64,000 nt of DNA from Aphanomyces cochlioides (taxonomy: Eukaryota > Oomycota > Saprolegniomycetes > Saprolegniales > Verrucalvaceae): assembly GCA_019828595.1 (NCBI GenBank), contig JAHQRK010000001.1:3472001-3536000 (forward strand), given 5' to 3'. Positions 1 through 11,115 of the stretch are shown piece after piece (position 1 is the stretch's first letter; the number at the start of each line of letters is the position of its first letter). The notes beneath the pieces were generated by a model. That model was not told where the DNA came from. It saw only the letters and a list, made by a program, of their open reading frames with translations, and did no database searches. A program made the position numbers and the translations under genes.

Positions 1-923
1 CATTTGCCCGCATTGTGGAATCATCCCTGGAATACCTTCAGTCGATGATTCAAAGTGAAATGACTGATCTTCACGCAATGGCACGGGAAGCCGAAAGTAG
101 TGGTGACGATGGGATGCTTCCTGTCATCCACGAAGCGCTTGTCTACTGCGAAAAGCGACTTGGCAAAGTTGTCGAATCCTACCCAGAGTCTTTAATCGGC
201 AAGCCAGCGTCTCCAGTTGCTGACGATGAACCTCCGTACAAGTTTTACCAACTGCAAAATGGCCACTACGTCATCCTGCATCCACTTTGCATGCGAGCAC
301 TGACCAAGGAATTCACAGACCATGAATTTCCCCCGGAACTTTCCGGTAAAGTGCTCGAGATTGAGCATGTTGTCATGAACGATGAAGCCCGCAAACGCTT
401 CCGCTTTATGTCGCATTTGCCGTCACACTGCGATTTGTTTCTTGCTGAAATCGATTTGACCAACCTCGTATCACCTGCTACTTACGCTCATTTCCATCCT
501 GAGATCAAGAAACGTGCACGCCATCGTCATGCCAAGCGTCAAGCCCAACAGAATACTGAGCGCAAGAAGACTCACAGTCTTGAGATGAACCTAATGCTTC
601 AGATGGCCCTCGATAGCGACGACCATTATCCCCACCTCATGCAATCGTCCTCCATGGAAGTATCTGCATCATTTGTCGAAGAAGACGTTGTGCCTGACAA
701 TACGTCGACTACGTCTTCGCCATTCAACTCTCCGTATGCATCCTTTGCCGAGATCACGACGAACCAAGGATATTATCCAGCATTGAATCTCAATGGTTTT
801 GAAGAAGCCAGCTGGCCTAATGTTGACGCGCCACCATCGCTCGACGAGCTCAAGAAAGGCGGCAAGAAGACGAAGAAGGGTGTTTCCCTCTTCGCGACGT
901 CGCAACGTCGTTCGTACCGTTGA
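1..923 (+). CDS. RNF10/Mag2-like RING E3 ligase, C-terminal part
   Basis: The frame is open at the left edge (…FARIVESSLEYL) and stops with TGA at 921-923, so only about 307 C-terminal residues are present and the N-terminal RING lies outside the window. The block around window residues 75-160 (YKFYQLQNG, HPLCMRAL, RFRFMSHLPSHCDLFLAEIDL) followed by a basic helix (RHRHAKRQAQQNTERKK) is characteristic of the region after the RING in RNF10 and yeast Mag2. That family contains E3 ubiquitin ligases linked to ribosome quality control. The tail ends in a Lys-rich stretch. No intron is seen in this part. The family call rests on the C-terminal block only. Confidence 0.75.
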   Translation, partial: FARIVESSLEYLQSMIQSEMTDLHAMAREAESSGDDGMLPVIHEALVYCEKRLGKVVESYPESLIGKPASPVADDEPPYKFYQLQNGHYVILHPLCMRALTKEFTDHEFPPELSGKVLEIEHVVMNDEARKRFRFMSHLPSHCDLFLAEIDLTNLVSPATYAHFHPEIKKRARHRHAKRQAQQNTERKKTHSLEMNLMLQMALDSDDHYPHLMQSSSMEVSASFVEEDVVPDNTSTTSSPFNSPYASFAEITTNQGYYPALNLNGFEEASWPNVDAPPSLDELKKGGKKTKKGVSLFATSQRRSYR

Positions 924-1008
924 GAGGATGGGCAAGGGTAGACGAGGAGAGGATTCAAACTAATGAAACTTGTTGCGGTGTCGGTTACATAATCGGTTTC
1001 ACAGAGTC

Positions 1009-2906
1009 ATGTTGAAAGCATGGGATGGCGGTACTACTCGGACGACATGACATGACGCTCATCTGATAGAGTAGCGACCAAACCTCAGCGCAAGGATCTT
1101 CTCAACGACTTTATTCAACGGTATCATGGCGCTCATCTCTTTGAAAGCCGTGAGAACCTTGATGATGACTTGGGATCGTCCGCTGGTCTCTATCTGTCCC
1201 GCATTTTATCGTGGCTGCGTCTCCACTGCAGTGACGGCGATGGACTTGCCCTGCATATTCATGCAATCTCCATCTTTGTACGATGCGGATATATCCAAGA
1301 ACTCATCGACGTACGGTGCCACCTCGCATACGAAGCAGCTTATCTTCCTTCATGTAGATGGAAGGAGTACCAGTGCTGTTGTATGTGCTGACATTTCCGT
1401 CCCAAGTGATTCAGGACAACCACTGCATGCTGGTGATTCAGCTCCTCCAGACCATTGGGCGATGTGGACGAGCTTTCAAAGAGTACATCAGTCTCTGTGG
1501 TGGCGAACACAGTGTTATTGATTGCTGTATTGGCAAAGGTTCTTGTGTCCTGCTTGCAGGGCTCGCTTACGTTGTATCCTCCATAGGTCATCCTACGTGT
1601 AACAGTCCTCTCTGGCTCACATGCCGAACGATGGTGCTCGGTCAGTGCTGTGGGAATCCCAACTCGGTTGGGACAACTGCGGCCGCTGTGCAGCTCATGC
1701 TCGATCACGAGAGCGTTCCAGTACAATGCCTGGGCTCTCAAGTAAGTGAAACCCGCTAACAAAGTCACAAGCATGGCCAAGGTGCTACGAGAGCTCGTGT
1801 ACTTCAAGTCTCCCCACTACGATGTGGAATTCACCAAGCGATTTGGTAATCTTATTCCACTCGCGATGAAGATGCTGGCCCATGACAGCTGCAAAGTGCA
1901 GTATGAAGCTCTTGAGCTTGTTCATATTGCCCTGGACGATCGCTCCACTCATGTAGGTCACACCCTCACCGACACGACTGACGTAGGTGCTATTAGCATG
2001 CGCTAGCCGACCTTCTTCTCCAGTGGCTTCGACAATCTGCCATGAAAGCGTAAGGACATGAGAAGATAACTTGCCCTTCATTGTATGCCCCAAGGGAGCA
2101 CGAAGTCGCCAAGACCGTGGAAGAGTTGTACGAGGTGGAATGCTTTACACATCTCAAGTCCCCCGTGCTGCGCATTTGCCGCTGCCTCGACAGTATCGTC
2201 ATGGCGGTTCCAACGTTCGCCGACCTCGTGGTGGGTCAATGCGATGCTCTAGGAATGGAGTATAAATTCAAATAGGTCGACCGACAAGGGTTGGATGCAC
2301 TGGTGTATATCATTCTGGTTGCCACTGAAGGATCCCTGAAGTGGCTGACTGCATGCTTGACGCTGCTTCGTTTGTGCGCCATTCAAGAGGTATTTTTCCG
2401 TTGCTCCATCAGCGTTTGCCACATTCTCTTCATGACAGGATGCCTTTGGAATTGTCGCTTCGATCTGCCAGCATTCAACAGCATTCGTTCGTGAGATTCT
2501 AAGTGACAAAGCATACCGGCTGCTCAGTAATGCCGACGATATGCCAGATGAAATCGACTTGAACGAGTCGATGGACATGCTGTTGGGCGATGCTGATCGT
2601 TGCAAGAGTATCTGGAAGTATTTACATCATCGTGGATGGCCACTTCAGTCGCCGGTGCCTGATACAGAGGACGCAGATCCGACTCTGGGAGCGATTGAAG
2701 CTCAAGTGGAAGCCACGATGTCGGCCGTGCGCCAAGATGTACGTGATATGCAGAGGTGCAAGCTTTTCATGACTATGGAATAGTTTGAGTTCCACGACGG
2801 TCTTTTGGCTGATGATCCCCCGCCAAAAGTGTTCTCTGATCATGTGTATATCCAGAAGCTGCACACGCATTTCCAGCACTATCGTCTGCGCCTTTCGTCA
2901 ACATAG
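1009..2906 (+). CDS. ARMH1-like armadillo-like helical protein, ten exons
   Basis: Exons rebuilt as 1009-1030, 1075-1310, 1358-1538, 1587-1741, 1782-1952, 1997-2049, 2095-2230, 2276-2389, 2439-2738 and 2784-2906. All nine introns are GT-AG and 40-49 nt. The joined protein starts MLKAWDGATKPQRKDLL and follows the vertebrate ARMH1 (C1orf228) pattern closely: LDDDLGSSAGLYLSRILSWL, then QLLQTIGRCGRAFKEYI, GNPNSV, VQYEALELV, and the AFVREILSDKAYRLLSNADD segment near the C terminus. Function is poorly known in any organism; the fold is expected to be all-helical. The 48-nt intron at 1539-1586 is in frame without a stop, so its removal is inferred from alignment. The start is 86 bp after the RNF10 stop. 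Confidence 0.8.
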
Positions 2907-2915
2907 ATGCATCGT

Positions 2916-3336
2916 TTATTCAGCATAATGCTCGTCAGTAAAGCGTCGTAAATCTCGCAGCTGGCTCAAAATGAGCTTGACATTTGTTCGCGCCAATTCG
3001 GCATCCTTTTCAACGCCATACGTACTACGGCCGTAACTGCGATAATCTTGGACAAGATGGGCATGCTTCGCTAATTCTGCATGAATACTGCCAACGAGAT
3101 GGAGGAATTCTTCCGATGTCTTTTGAAACTCAGCATCGCGGCCTTCAGTCGTGACGTTTGCAAGGTGTTGCATTGCGATTCCAGCCTTTTCCACGGCTAG
3201 GACCAATTGCTAGGATCACACAAGTTAGACACGGCATGTTTGAGGACATATTTACATCTTCGACTTGGTCCAACGACTCGAGAATCGCCGCATTCCTCAG
3301 GGGTTGGTTCTCAAAGTGCACTCGTCCTTCTTCCAT
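2916..3336 (-). CDS. MED11: Mediator complex subunit 11
   Basis: Two exons on the minus strand, 3336-3256 and 3209-2916, joined across a 46-nt GT-AG intron (3210-3255), give 124 residues starting MEEGRVHFENQPLRN. The motif AAILESLDQVED followed by VEKAGIAMQHLAN, HAELAKHAHLVQDY, SSYG-like RSYGRSTYG and VKLILSQLRDL fits Med11, a small four-helix subunit of the Mediator head module that pairs with Med22 and contacts RNA polymerase II and TFIIH. The ATG at 3336 is the first in frame; an upstream in-frame GTG is ignored. Its stop codon lies nine bases from the stop of the convergent ARMH1-like gene. Confidence 0.8.
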
Positions 3337-3479
3337 CTTGTGGGTGTTGATTCCACAAAGAAACACTGAATAACCTCTATAATATAATATTTGGTTAATT
3401 TTATATACCTATGTATTCTAATAGTTTATCAGAGTACATGAGTACTTTATAATATAATAACTGAATATTTTTTATATAT

Positions 3480-3880
3480 GGAGAGACCGTATAAATAGAT
3501 ACAATTTCTCACACCTTGAAGGCATCCCACAAGCTCCTCGACTTCCTCAAGGACGATGTCGTAAGGTGCGCTGTCAATGCGCCCACGGCGCGGTGCTTTG
3601 CGCGCTTTCAGACCTAGACCGAACAGGTGTGATCTAGGCAATGGTGTTGTCAACTTTTGCTTGCGTCACCTCCAAAACGACAGCATCTTGACGTTGACGA
3701 AGATTCGAAGAGATCGAGCGCACGTAAAGACAAAAACATGCTGAGGCAGCGAGAACAACGATCGATTAGTCTCTCTGTCCGAATATTTTCGATCTACATG
3801 AGCAACCATTCATACCAGCGGCGTGTTTGACCACATTCTCGAGCTGGAAGATTCATAAAGTAACTCAATTACATATTTAC
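3480..3880 (-). other. possible small unrecognised gene
   Basis: Minus-strand coding-looking pieces can be joined: an ATG near 3692 followed by a 36-nt GT-AG gap gives MLSFWRSHLFGLGLKARK and then a basic/acidic segment (RRGRIDSAPYDIV, LEEVEELVGCLQ) that ends at a GT donor near 3517. Other readings around 3700-3850 also look partly coding. I could not settle exon order, start or stop, and recognise no family. It may be a small mitochondrial-type protein or a decayed gene. Confidence 0.25.
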
Positions 3881-4491
3881 GCTAACACAGGCATACGACG
3901 CTTATTCAACAGTAATGTACCTTCTGGGGTGGCTTTTTGCATTCGATCCAATTCTTGCTCTGTGTAGAACAAGTCGCCCTTGTCCTCATCGTCCACCGCT
4001 GGAATCGTTCGAACACGCACACCACCGTGAAACGAGACACGTCGTGTCGGACTTGATTCTTCTGAACTGTCGACATCCTCGACAGAGCTCACAGAGGAAC
4101 GCACATCTGTTGTGTCGAGAGATAAACGTCGAGGCGGTCGAGAGGTGGAATTTTTACGCACAGGCGGGTTCAACTTGTGCTCAAGCACGACAAATGCGTG
4201 GAGCCATCCAGCCCATTCAGCTTTCGAGTGGATGCTGCCATAGAGCCATCCTTCTTCTTTTGTCTCGAGCTTGATACCCCACGGCTTTTCTTCCCACTTT
4301 TCGCCTTGGAGGATCGTGTATTTCTTCGTGTACTTGTTCTTCGTCACATCTGCCTTCTCGTAATACACAGTCAACACCTGATTGTGCATATGCCAGAAGC
4401 GGCATTTCCAGATATTCATGGCCCACTTCTTCGTCTTCGTATCAATGTAGGACTCGAACGTCGCGACTTCATTTGGTGCAACAACATCCAT
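3877..4491 (-). CDS. PH-domain protein with an RVSF motif
   Basis: Single exon, 204 residues from ATG at 4491. A pleckstrin-homology-like domain spans roughly residues 10-110: KKWAMNIWKCRFWHMHN opens the first strands and EWAGWLHAFVVLEHKL is the C-terminal helix with the usual Trp. PH domains bind phosphoinositides or proteins, so a membrane-associated adaptor is likely. The tail is Ser-rich and holds TRRVSFHGG, a match to the RVxF docking motif for protein phosphatase 1, followed by RVRTIPAVDDEDKGD. The AT-rich spacer upstream (about 4515-4680) is probably the promoter region. PP1 binding is inference from the motif alone. Confidence 0.7.
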   Translation of the reverse strand: MDVVAPNEVATFESYIDTKTKKWAMNIWKCRFWHMHNQVLTVYYEKADVTKNKYTKKYTILQGEKWEEKPWGIKLETKEEGWLYGSIHSKAEWAGWLHAFVVLEHKLNPPVRKNSTSRPPRRLSLDTTDVRSSVSSVEDVDSSEESSPTRRVSFHGGVRVRTIPAVDDEDKGDLFYTEQELDRMQKATPEGTLLLNKRRMPVLA

Positions 4492-6055
4492 GGCGCAAAC
4501 TCTCGACTTTTTTAGAACTGACCACGCGGTAATGAAGAATTCATCAATTCAATATTGAACTTCAAATAGTGTATAAATTATAATATTAAAATTTCGCCGA
4601 TGTCATTATATGGAACTTATTATTAAAATCAAGAAAATAAAATAAAAATTGCATTTACGAGTAAAGTTTACCGTAAAGTGTTTCAAACGTACACTATTTC
4701 TTGTCTAGTCCATCAGAACTGCGCGGTATTATGCACAACGTACACATTTATCTCCACCTTTGATAACTGTGAGTATGCATGTTCTCATTTGTCCGATGTA
4801 AACGTATCGGCCACACAAAAGGTCGGAAACGCGATGGAGCACTCGTGTTTTTATCTTTGTCGGAAGAATGATAGCGGAACAGCCTGTATGCTATCAAATT
4901 CTTGACATGAGAATTCTTTAACAACTTGACGGTGAAGTTCATTGGTGAAAAAGCATCCAATCAGAATGAAGATTCAAGTTTTGGTTGAATCTCCAAGCTC
5001 AAAATATTTTCAAAAAGCAACCCATACATTCTTCAAGTCAAATCCAGGTTGGCCATCTCACCTTGTCCAAGTGGAAATATTTAGCCGTGGAGAAAGCAAC
5101 CGACGACCGGGAACGTGAACATGACCACTGAGTATGCACAACTGCGTTGAAGAAGGCCACCCATCATCGAGGAGGTGTTCTGATCGTTCTGAACGCCCAG
5201 GACGAAATTCTGCAACTTTAGATCGATTACTGTACACGTCACCGTCGCCTCGTCATCGGATCAACGGAGACAAGTTTGACAAAACGGATGGGACACACCC
5301 TGTCATACCGTTATTCAAAACGGTCAGAACACTGTTCGGCAAGCCTGTCGTGCACGCTCTTTTGATACAAATATCTCCTCGGAAGCGACCAAACGGACAT
5401 CGCTAGTTGTTGAATCGGTCTCGACCATTCAATTCCGGAACGTCCATAGTTCAATTAACGGCATGGACATGCCCCAGTGCCTTCTAATGATGTGATATAG
5501 GCACGCTGCTGCGACTTGAACAACGTACTGTAACGCAGTTTACCACGCCTCATCCACTTGTGTGAATTCATGAAATGTGGTGCAGAATGAATGCAACAAG
5601 ACAGCCATTCTACCACTCTGTGGCTTGTTCAACATGTTTTTCTCGCGTTGACTGGCTGCGCATCCTTGCCTTCGGTTGTTTCTTCAACGGGGCTCTTCGG
5701 CTCGAATTTATTCTGATGGCTGGCGGATTATCCAACCGCATGGTCTGACGACTCGGTTGTGTTTAGAGCATCCACGCACGTCAGCGGTTGTAATCTCTAT
5801 CGCGTTGAATTAGTCATCGACGACCGCTCAAGCCGCTTGTTTGCGCTCGTGGGGATTGCCATTTACGTGTCGAAAATCCCAAGGAGGAGTGGACATGGCA
5901 GTGTCGACGTCATTTTCGCGAGAAGCCTCAAGGAATTCGGTCGTCGAAGTCGTTGCATGAAGTTGTTTGGGATCGCAGTGCACGCAAATATTTCTATTTT
6001 TTCCAATAAATTGAATTATTTGATTGGCTAAAATTATTTGACCTGTCACAAGTGC
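4492..6055. other. intergenic, no intact gene seen
   Basis: The first 180 bases are strongly A/T-rich. Between about 5040 and 5420 short coding-like strings occur in several frames (for example KWKYLAVEKATDD and GGVLIVLNAQDEILQL), interrupted by stops and without consistent splice sites. This may be a decayed gene. A CCAAT/ATTGG pair lies at 6003-6030, just before the KRE9/KNH gene. Confidence 0.5.
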
Positions 6056-6490
6056 ATGCGCTTCTGTCTCATTTTTGAATTTACCTTCGACAGCTCTCAA
6101 CTTGCGATGCTTCTCGAACCCGTGTCGCCGCCGATGCTCAGCCGTGCTTTGAGCATGCCCGCCGTTCCTCTCAACGACCATGAAGAATTGCACATGAAAT
6201 CTTTCCATATCACAGCTCCGACCATGTCATCGGTGTGGCATCGAGGAATGCCAGCCATCATACAATGGGAACGCACCAACCCGTCGATCGCTGAGATTCG
6301 CATTGTGTTGCTCCGTTCGAGCCAACCAAGAGCATGTGCAATTGTTGCCGACCACGTGGAGAACAATGGGCTCTTTGTCGTACCCCAAGTGCCATCCCAT
6401 CTTCCTGTCGGGGACGACTACTTTTTGCGCATCTTGTCCATGGACGGACATCAAGGCGCGGACACGCACACCTTTGCGATCCGATCGTGA
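6056..6490 (+). CDS. KRE9/KNH-domain protein (paralogue 1)
   Basis: Single exon. The domain covers most of the protein: VWHRGMPAIIQWERTN, then IRIVLLR, AIVADHVENNGLFVVPQVP, DDYFLRILSMDG and a final hydrophobic strand. This is the order of the Ser-Thr-rich GPI-anchored/Kre9-Knh1 family domain, associated in yeast with beta-1,6-glucan. The ATG at 6056 gives MRFCLIFEF…, a weak hydrophobic leader; the ATG at 6107 (MLLEPVSPPMLSRAL) makes a leaderless protein like the two paralogues at 20.6-23.4 kb. All three carry a short Arg/Ser/Pro motif before the domain (here RALSMPAV). No GPI signal or Ser/Thr stalk is visible. Role unknown. Confidence 0.65.
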   Translation: MRFCLIFEFTFDSSQLAMLLEPVSPPMLSRALSMPAVPLNDHEELHMKSFHITAPTMSSVWHRGMPAIIQWERTNPSIAEIRIVLLRSSQPRACAIVADHVENNGLFVVPQVPSHLPVGDDYFLRILSMDGHQGADTHTFAIRS

Positions 6491-6978
6491 TATCCAACAC
6501 GCTCCTTTGTATCTTATCTCGCTTAGAATATTTAACTTACCTAATTGATTTGCAGCTCTTTTCTATGCACAATTCATATAAATGTCCTTGGAACAGCAGA
6601 TCACACTCGATGTGGTGCTTGAATCTGACATGCATTTCGAATCTATTGAGAGCTGCATGTTGGAGCACAAATTCGACCACGAAAGATCATATTGTTGATT
6701 TGATACGAATTTCCAGACCCCGTTCAATCGAATCACGCCGGCGGATCGATTCACCAATCGACGCCATTGGCTAATAAATATTTTGGGCGATTGTGATTGG
6801 CTGAATAAAATTTTAAAGAAAGTACAGTTCCCATGAGAGAAAGTACAGCTGTACTGTTCTAATTTTCATTCGTCCAATGTATTGGCGCGATTGGAGGTTG
6901 ATACAAAAAACGAATCCAAATTGGGAAATTTCAAGCGAATCCACAATATCATGGCGAGATTCCATTTCGAGTTATCTC
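6491..6978. other. intergenic between KNH gene and NDOR1 3' end
   Basis: No supported gene. An ATTGG box sits at 6796-6800 and a CCAAT at 6753-6757. This is the shared 3' region of two convergent genes, so those boxes are not obviously at a promoter. Confidence 0.4.
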
Positions 6979-9029
6979 TTACGCCCACGATTCGACGATG
7001 TATCGCTTTTGGCGGATAAGGCCTTTCATAAAAGCTTCAGCTTCCTTGAGCGTCACGTTGCCTTCGCTGGCAACAATGTCACGTATAGTCTCATACACAT
7101 CCGTGGGCATGCGTTTAGCCGATCCAGCAATAAAGCAATAGCCTCCCTACGAAAAAATGATTAAACTTGCGATTCTTCAAGCGCCGTTCGTCGCTACCTG
7201 AGAGAGCAATGCAAAAACGGCTGCCTTTTGCTCGGCGAGCTTCCCCTGGACATAAATCTTGTACGATTGATCGCGCGAAAACGCCACTTGCAACGACGTG
7301 ACAGCACCAGAGGCTACATGTTCTGTCCATTCGTTGCCGTAGAGATAGTCCTGTGTTGAAGAGTGAGGACGATAGAATACATCGATTAGAAGGACCTTGT
7401 TTGCATGGCGGCAACCAAAGTAGACATGTGTTTGGCCTACGTGGACAGATTGGTTTCGCAGCGCATGTCGCTCTTGGACAATGGCTCGCATGACGGCAAT
7501 TCCAGTCCCTGGACCGATCAATAGCATATCCTTGGCATGCATCGCTGGAGTAATGCGAAATAAGCCCGACTTGATCCAAATTGGGACTTGGATTGTCGTC
7601 TTTGATGGATCCAACGTCTCGATCCACGACGAGCATACTCCTTTCTTCTGGCGTTTGTACGGTGTGCGGTAGTTCACCAAAGCAATCGTCAATTGCACCT
7701 ATGGCTCTAACCTCGAACCACATCGACACAGGTGAAACCTACCTGGCCCTTGTGGAGAGACGACGACGAAGCGATCGAATATGCCCGCGGAGCAAGTCGA
7801 GGAATCATCTCAACGAGGAATTCCAATGGCACTCGGCACGATGGAAAGTCTTGGAGCACCTACAGACCATGATAATCGGGAGTGGGGAGCACTTCATACT
7901 TCGATGTATGTGCGTCGCTCGCGTGTACAATAGTCGTGCAGCAGGTCAGCTCCTGGTGGAGATGCCAATTCCAGCAACTTTTCTTTCTACACATGTCACT
8001 GTTAGTTGTCGAAGGAGAATAACAGTCATACCTCTTCAGGATCACTGGCAAAGAGAGAAAGTCGCTCGAAGAACGACCGACGTGGAGTGCCGAAAACGTC
8101 CAAATACTTGCGGACCAAGTCAAGCGCAGAGCATGGAGATGGCAGGTCGTGTTGTCCATCGACTCGAGCGATCAAGAGCAAGGTGGATGGAGTGAGGCCT
8201 GCGATAGCAAGGAACGAGTCGATCTCTGTTGTGTGGACGTTTTCAGGATAGAGTAATGCGATATCTCCAGGGGAATAAGTGACGTCGCCAATGTCTAGCT
8301 CAACGTGGCGGACATCTTGATTCCAATCGGAGGCAGTGAGTCGTTCGTTTTTCGTCATTTTCGCAGTGATGATGGTTCCAGTGATGGCTGTTTTGGGTGG
8401 CGCATAAAAGGAATTCGGCAATGGTGGGAGAGATACATCACTGTTCAAGACTTCGACTCGATATTTTGGCGGTGCAGGCCTTGGATTGTCGTCGATGACG
8501 AAGCAAGGAGGTAGAACAAACGGTTCCAATTGAAGCAGCGCTGTCCAGAGTTTATCCAGCCATGGATTCAACGCGCCATAGTATCCTAACTCATGCTGGT
8601 CGTCACCTAATCCGCGTTCGATTAATTCTGTCGCGCCGAGTTGCAACAATCGTGCCTATGACCAAGTTTAGGAATTCGTTCGAGATCCTCGATCTAGATC
8701 ACCTGCAATCTTCGAGCAACAGCATTATACTTGGCATAGCTGGAGTCGCCCAGACCAAAGACTGCAACGAGCATGCCCTGGAGAGAATTCGCAGGGAGAC
8801 TCTTTCGCAGGAGGAACTTCCAGAAATTGGTCATGTTATCTGGAGCTTCACCGTCGCCAGTCGATGAAGCCACAAACACAACATGGCCAATTGTCGGGAA
8901 AATTTCGATGTTGAAATCATCCATGGAGCTCACGACCGCCGTGATAGTCCTCGCAGAAGCCATGCGGCCGATCTGTTCGGCCACATCTTGGGCGGTGCCT
9001 GTCGCGCTCCCAAACAGGACATGGAGCAT
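6979..9029 (-). CDS. NDOR1: NADPH-dependent diflavin oxidoreductase (NDOR1/Tah18)
   Basis: Six minus-strand exons: 9029-8703, 8655-8032, 7977-7900, 7859-7743, 7698-7198 and 7146-6979, giving 604 residues, a normal family length. The flavodoxin/FMN domain begins MLHVLFGSATGTAQDVAEQI and has FVASSTGDGEAPDNM. The FAD domain holds RAYSIASS. The NADPH domain holds GPGTGIAVMRAIVQER, FGCRH and a C-terminal aromatic residue in IVESWA, the usual ETW-type end. The family passes electrons from NADPH through FAD and FMN to Dre2/anamorsin in cytosolic Fe-S cluster assembly. Introns are 40-54 nt GT-AG. The upstream gap (9030-9722) is shared with the divergent bZIP gene and carries several CCAAT boxes. Confidence 0.92.
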
Positions 9030-9056
9030 CGTATTGACCAATGAGTCCCGTTGTTC

Positions 9057-9081
9057 GATTGGTCAATCTTCAGCCAATCAA
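9057..9081. promoter_or_regulatory. inverted ATTGG/CCAAT pair near NDOR1 start
   Basis: GATTGG at 9057 and AGCCAATCA ending at 9081 face each other across about ten bases, 30-50 bp upstream of the NDOR1 ATG. CCAAT boxes are bound by NF-Y type trimers in eukaryotes. Use here is inferred. Confidence 0.45.
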
Positions 9082-9635
9082 AGTGTATGAATAAAATTAG
9101 TGTGTTTTACACAGAAATGTGGGCAAAACTCGAAAATAAACGTGAAATAGTGTATATACTCAAAAATACCGCAAGAATTGTGAGTCATCAGGCCACATCC
9201 GACGTGTTCCTTCCTCAACAAGCTCGATTCGTTCCCACACAATACCTTGTTCAAGAGAGATGATATAGTCTACAACGGCGTCTTATACTCATTGCGTGGA
9301 TCTATCTTAGCCATGGTAACGCACACTTGAGGAGTGCAATGGCTTGTTGGGATTGTACGGATACCTATCCGGATATTTAACTGAATCTGTCACGTACTGG
9401 TCGCTAAGATTGCAAGGGCTTGCGCGAGCGGCTGTTTTGGAACAACAACTTTGGGTGCATGCTTCATACAGTCATTCGATGCCCCACGAATTTCCTAGTC
9501 GAAGACCGATCTATACTCGAAGCTCTGGGTAACACTGAACGCTGACGAATATGGGATAAACCTATCGAATCTGAACAAACGCCTTCGAAGTTGAAGTCGA
9601 AAGAGTATGACTCACTCCTTCGAAATAGCGCAATT

Positions 9636-9680
9636 TGATTGGCTAATACTAAATATAGACGCAAATTCATTGGCCAATGA
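9636..9680. promoter_or_regulatory. CCAAT boxes upstream of the bZIP gene
   Basis: TTTGATTGGCTAATA and, 25 bases on, CATTGGCCAATGA, which contains ATTGG and CCAAT on one palindrome. They lie 45-90 bp before the bZIP ATG. Confidence 0.45.
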
Positions 9681-9722
9681 CTCACTCGAGCAGATTTTCG
9701 TGTGCGAATTTCGCATTTCGAC

Positions 9723-10610
9723 ATGCCAGCGCAGAAACGCAAGCCGGTACGGGACGAGGACGAAGCGCTGAAGGAGAAGCGCCGACTCCAATGGAAGATC
9801 AATCAACGAAACAGTCGACAGAAGCGCAATGATCTTACTTCCACCCTTTCCAAGCAAATCGAACTCGCAACACTTGAGAACCAACGGCTGGAACAACATC
9901 TCCACGACCTTGCAACAAATGCTATGGTCGTCCGTGAACCAACATCCATGTTTCTCGGCAACGCCGCAGTGCGAATAATTGACGAATACTACCAAGTCTT
10001 CAAGGATGGCTTTGCGTCGTGCCCGATTCAACAACAGTTTCAATATGAATTCGTCCGCAAGATCATGACAAGCGACACTAGCTTCATGAATGCCCAAGGT
10101 GCAGAGAGTGTTGTGAACCAGTGGAGACTCATGACGACGAATCACCATTCCCTACGCATCCAACCTATCAGCTGCGAATATATGAAGGAAGACGATGGTG
10201 TTGTTGTCCGAGCAGTGTCACGATATATCCTTCGCATCTCACGGAAAACAGTCGAAAATCTTTATCCACATTTGCTCAATCGGGAGTCCCTTGTCCAAAG
10301 TTTAATCGGCCTCGAAGTCGCTGCCGTCGACACTGTGCACTCATGCTTTGATTTGGACGGTCGCATTATTCGTCACGACGTATCTATCGATCTTGTCAAT
10401 CCTCTTATTAAACTGTTGGGCGATGTTCAACTTGCGGCTGAAATCCTCAATGGTGCACACCTTGCTGACAATGGGCTCGTCGACATTAACCGGAGCGAGG
10501 GACGCGTGGTTGAACTCTGTCCATCCGAGTGCGCAACAGCGTCAGCCTCCATGCCAGACAAGCCGCTGCGGCCGGCGTCAAACGACCTTTCCAAGCTTTT
10601 GTCAACGTAG
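9723..10610 (+). CDS. bZIP transcription factor
   Basis: Single exon, 295 residues from ATG at 9723 (MPAQKRKP); an upstream GTG in frame is not used. The basic region near residues 25-40 reads INQRNSRQKR, keeping the Asn and Arg of the N-x7-R core but with Lys in the position usually held by Ser or Cys. A leucine-zipper-like heptad series follows (LSKQIELATLENQRLEQHLHDL, positions from the sequence). The long C-terminal part (SCPIQQQFQYEFVRKIM, then VSRYILRISRKTVENLYP) has no domain I can name; oomycete bZIPs often carry a similar large C-terminal region. Expected to be a nuclear DNA-binding regulator; targets unknown. Confidence 0.8.
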   Translation: MPAQKRKPVRDEDEALKEKRRLQWKINQRNSRQKRNDLTSTLSKQIELATLENQRLEQHLHDLATNAMVVREPTSMFLGNAAVRIIDEYYQVFKDGFASCPIQQQFQYEFVRKIMTSDTSFMNAQGAESVVNQWRLMTTNHHSLRIQPISCEYMKEDDGVVVRAVSRYILRISRKTVENLYPHLLNRESLVQSLIGLEVAAVDTVHSCFDLDGRIIRHDVSIDLVNPLIKLLGDVQLAAEILNGAHLADNGLVDINRSEGRVVELCPSECATASASMPDKPLRPASNDLSKLLST

Positions 10611-10910
10611 ACGCTGGCTACACTGTATTATGAAGTGTATTTTGCACTGTGTATGTAACGAAGTTGTGTGTCAAGTGTCGTAGAATCCACGATACCGACA
10701 ACATGAGTCATCGCCGGCTCGATAACTCGTAAAGATTGTCGTTATCTTCCTATCGAAGTCCAACGAGACGGGCTGTCCATGTCCACAGGTGGAGATTGCT
10801 CGATGCCAAGCTTTCTTCGCTCAAAATATTGTGCTTTTGATACAAAATTGTGAGGAACGGTTTGAATCGACCGAGGTTTCGAATCGATTCTGAATCGAAC
10901 GGGCTTCTTT

Positions 10911-10950
10911 GATTGGCTAGAATTAAAAATTAAAATTAGTCAGCCAATCA
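10911..10950. promoter_or_regulatory. inverted CCAAT pair across an A/T spacer
   Basis: GATTGGCTAG at 10911 and CAGCCAATCA at 10941-10950 are near-perfect inverted copies separated by 20 bases made almost only of A and T. This is the clearest example of a motif seen many times in the window. Confidence 0.55.
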
Positions 10951-11115
10951 GAATCGATCAGCCGCCTAACTCACGCAAAACACACACTACACACACCACT
11001 TCAGTTTTATGAAATCGATTTGAAAATGAATTCGCATACCACAAATTTGGTTGAAAATGACAACATCATTGATCAATATATTATTAATAATCTTCCGGTT
11101 ATTTTGACTTTCAGG

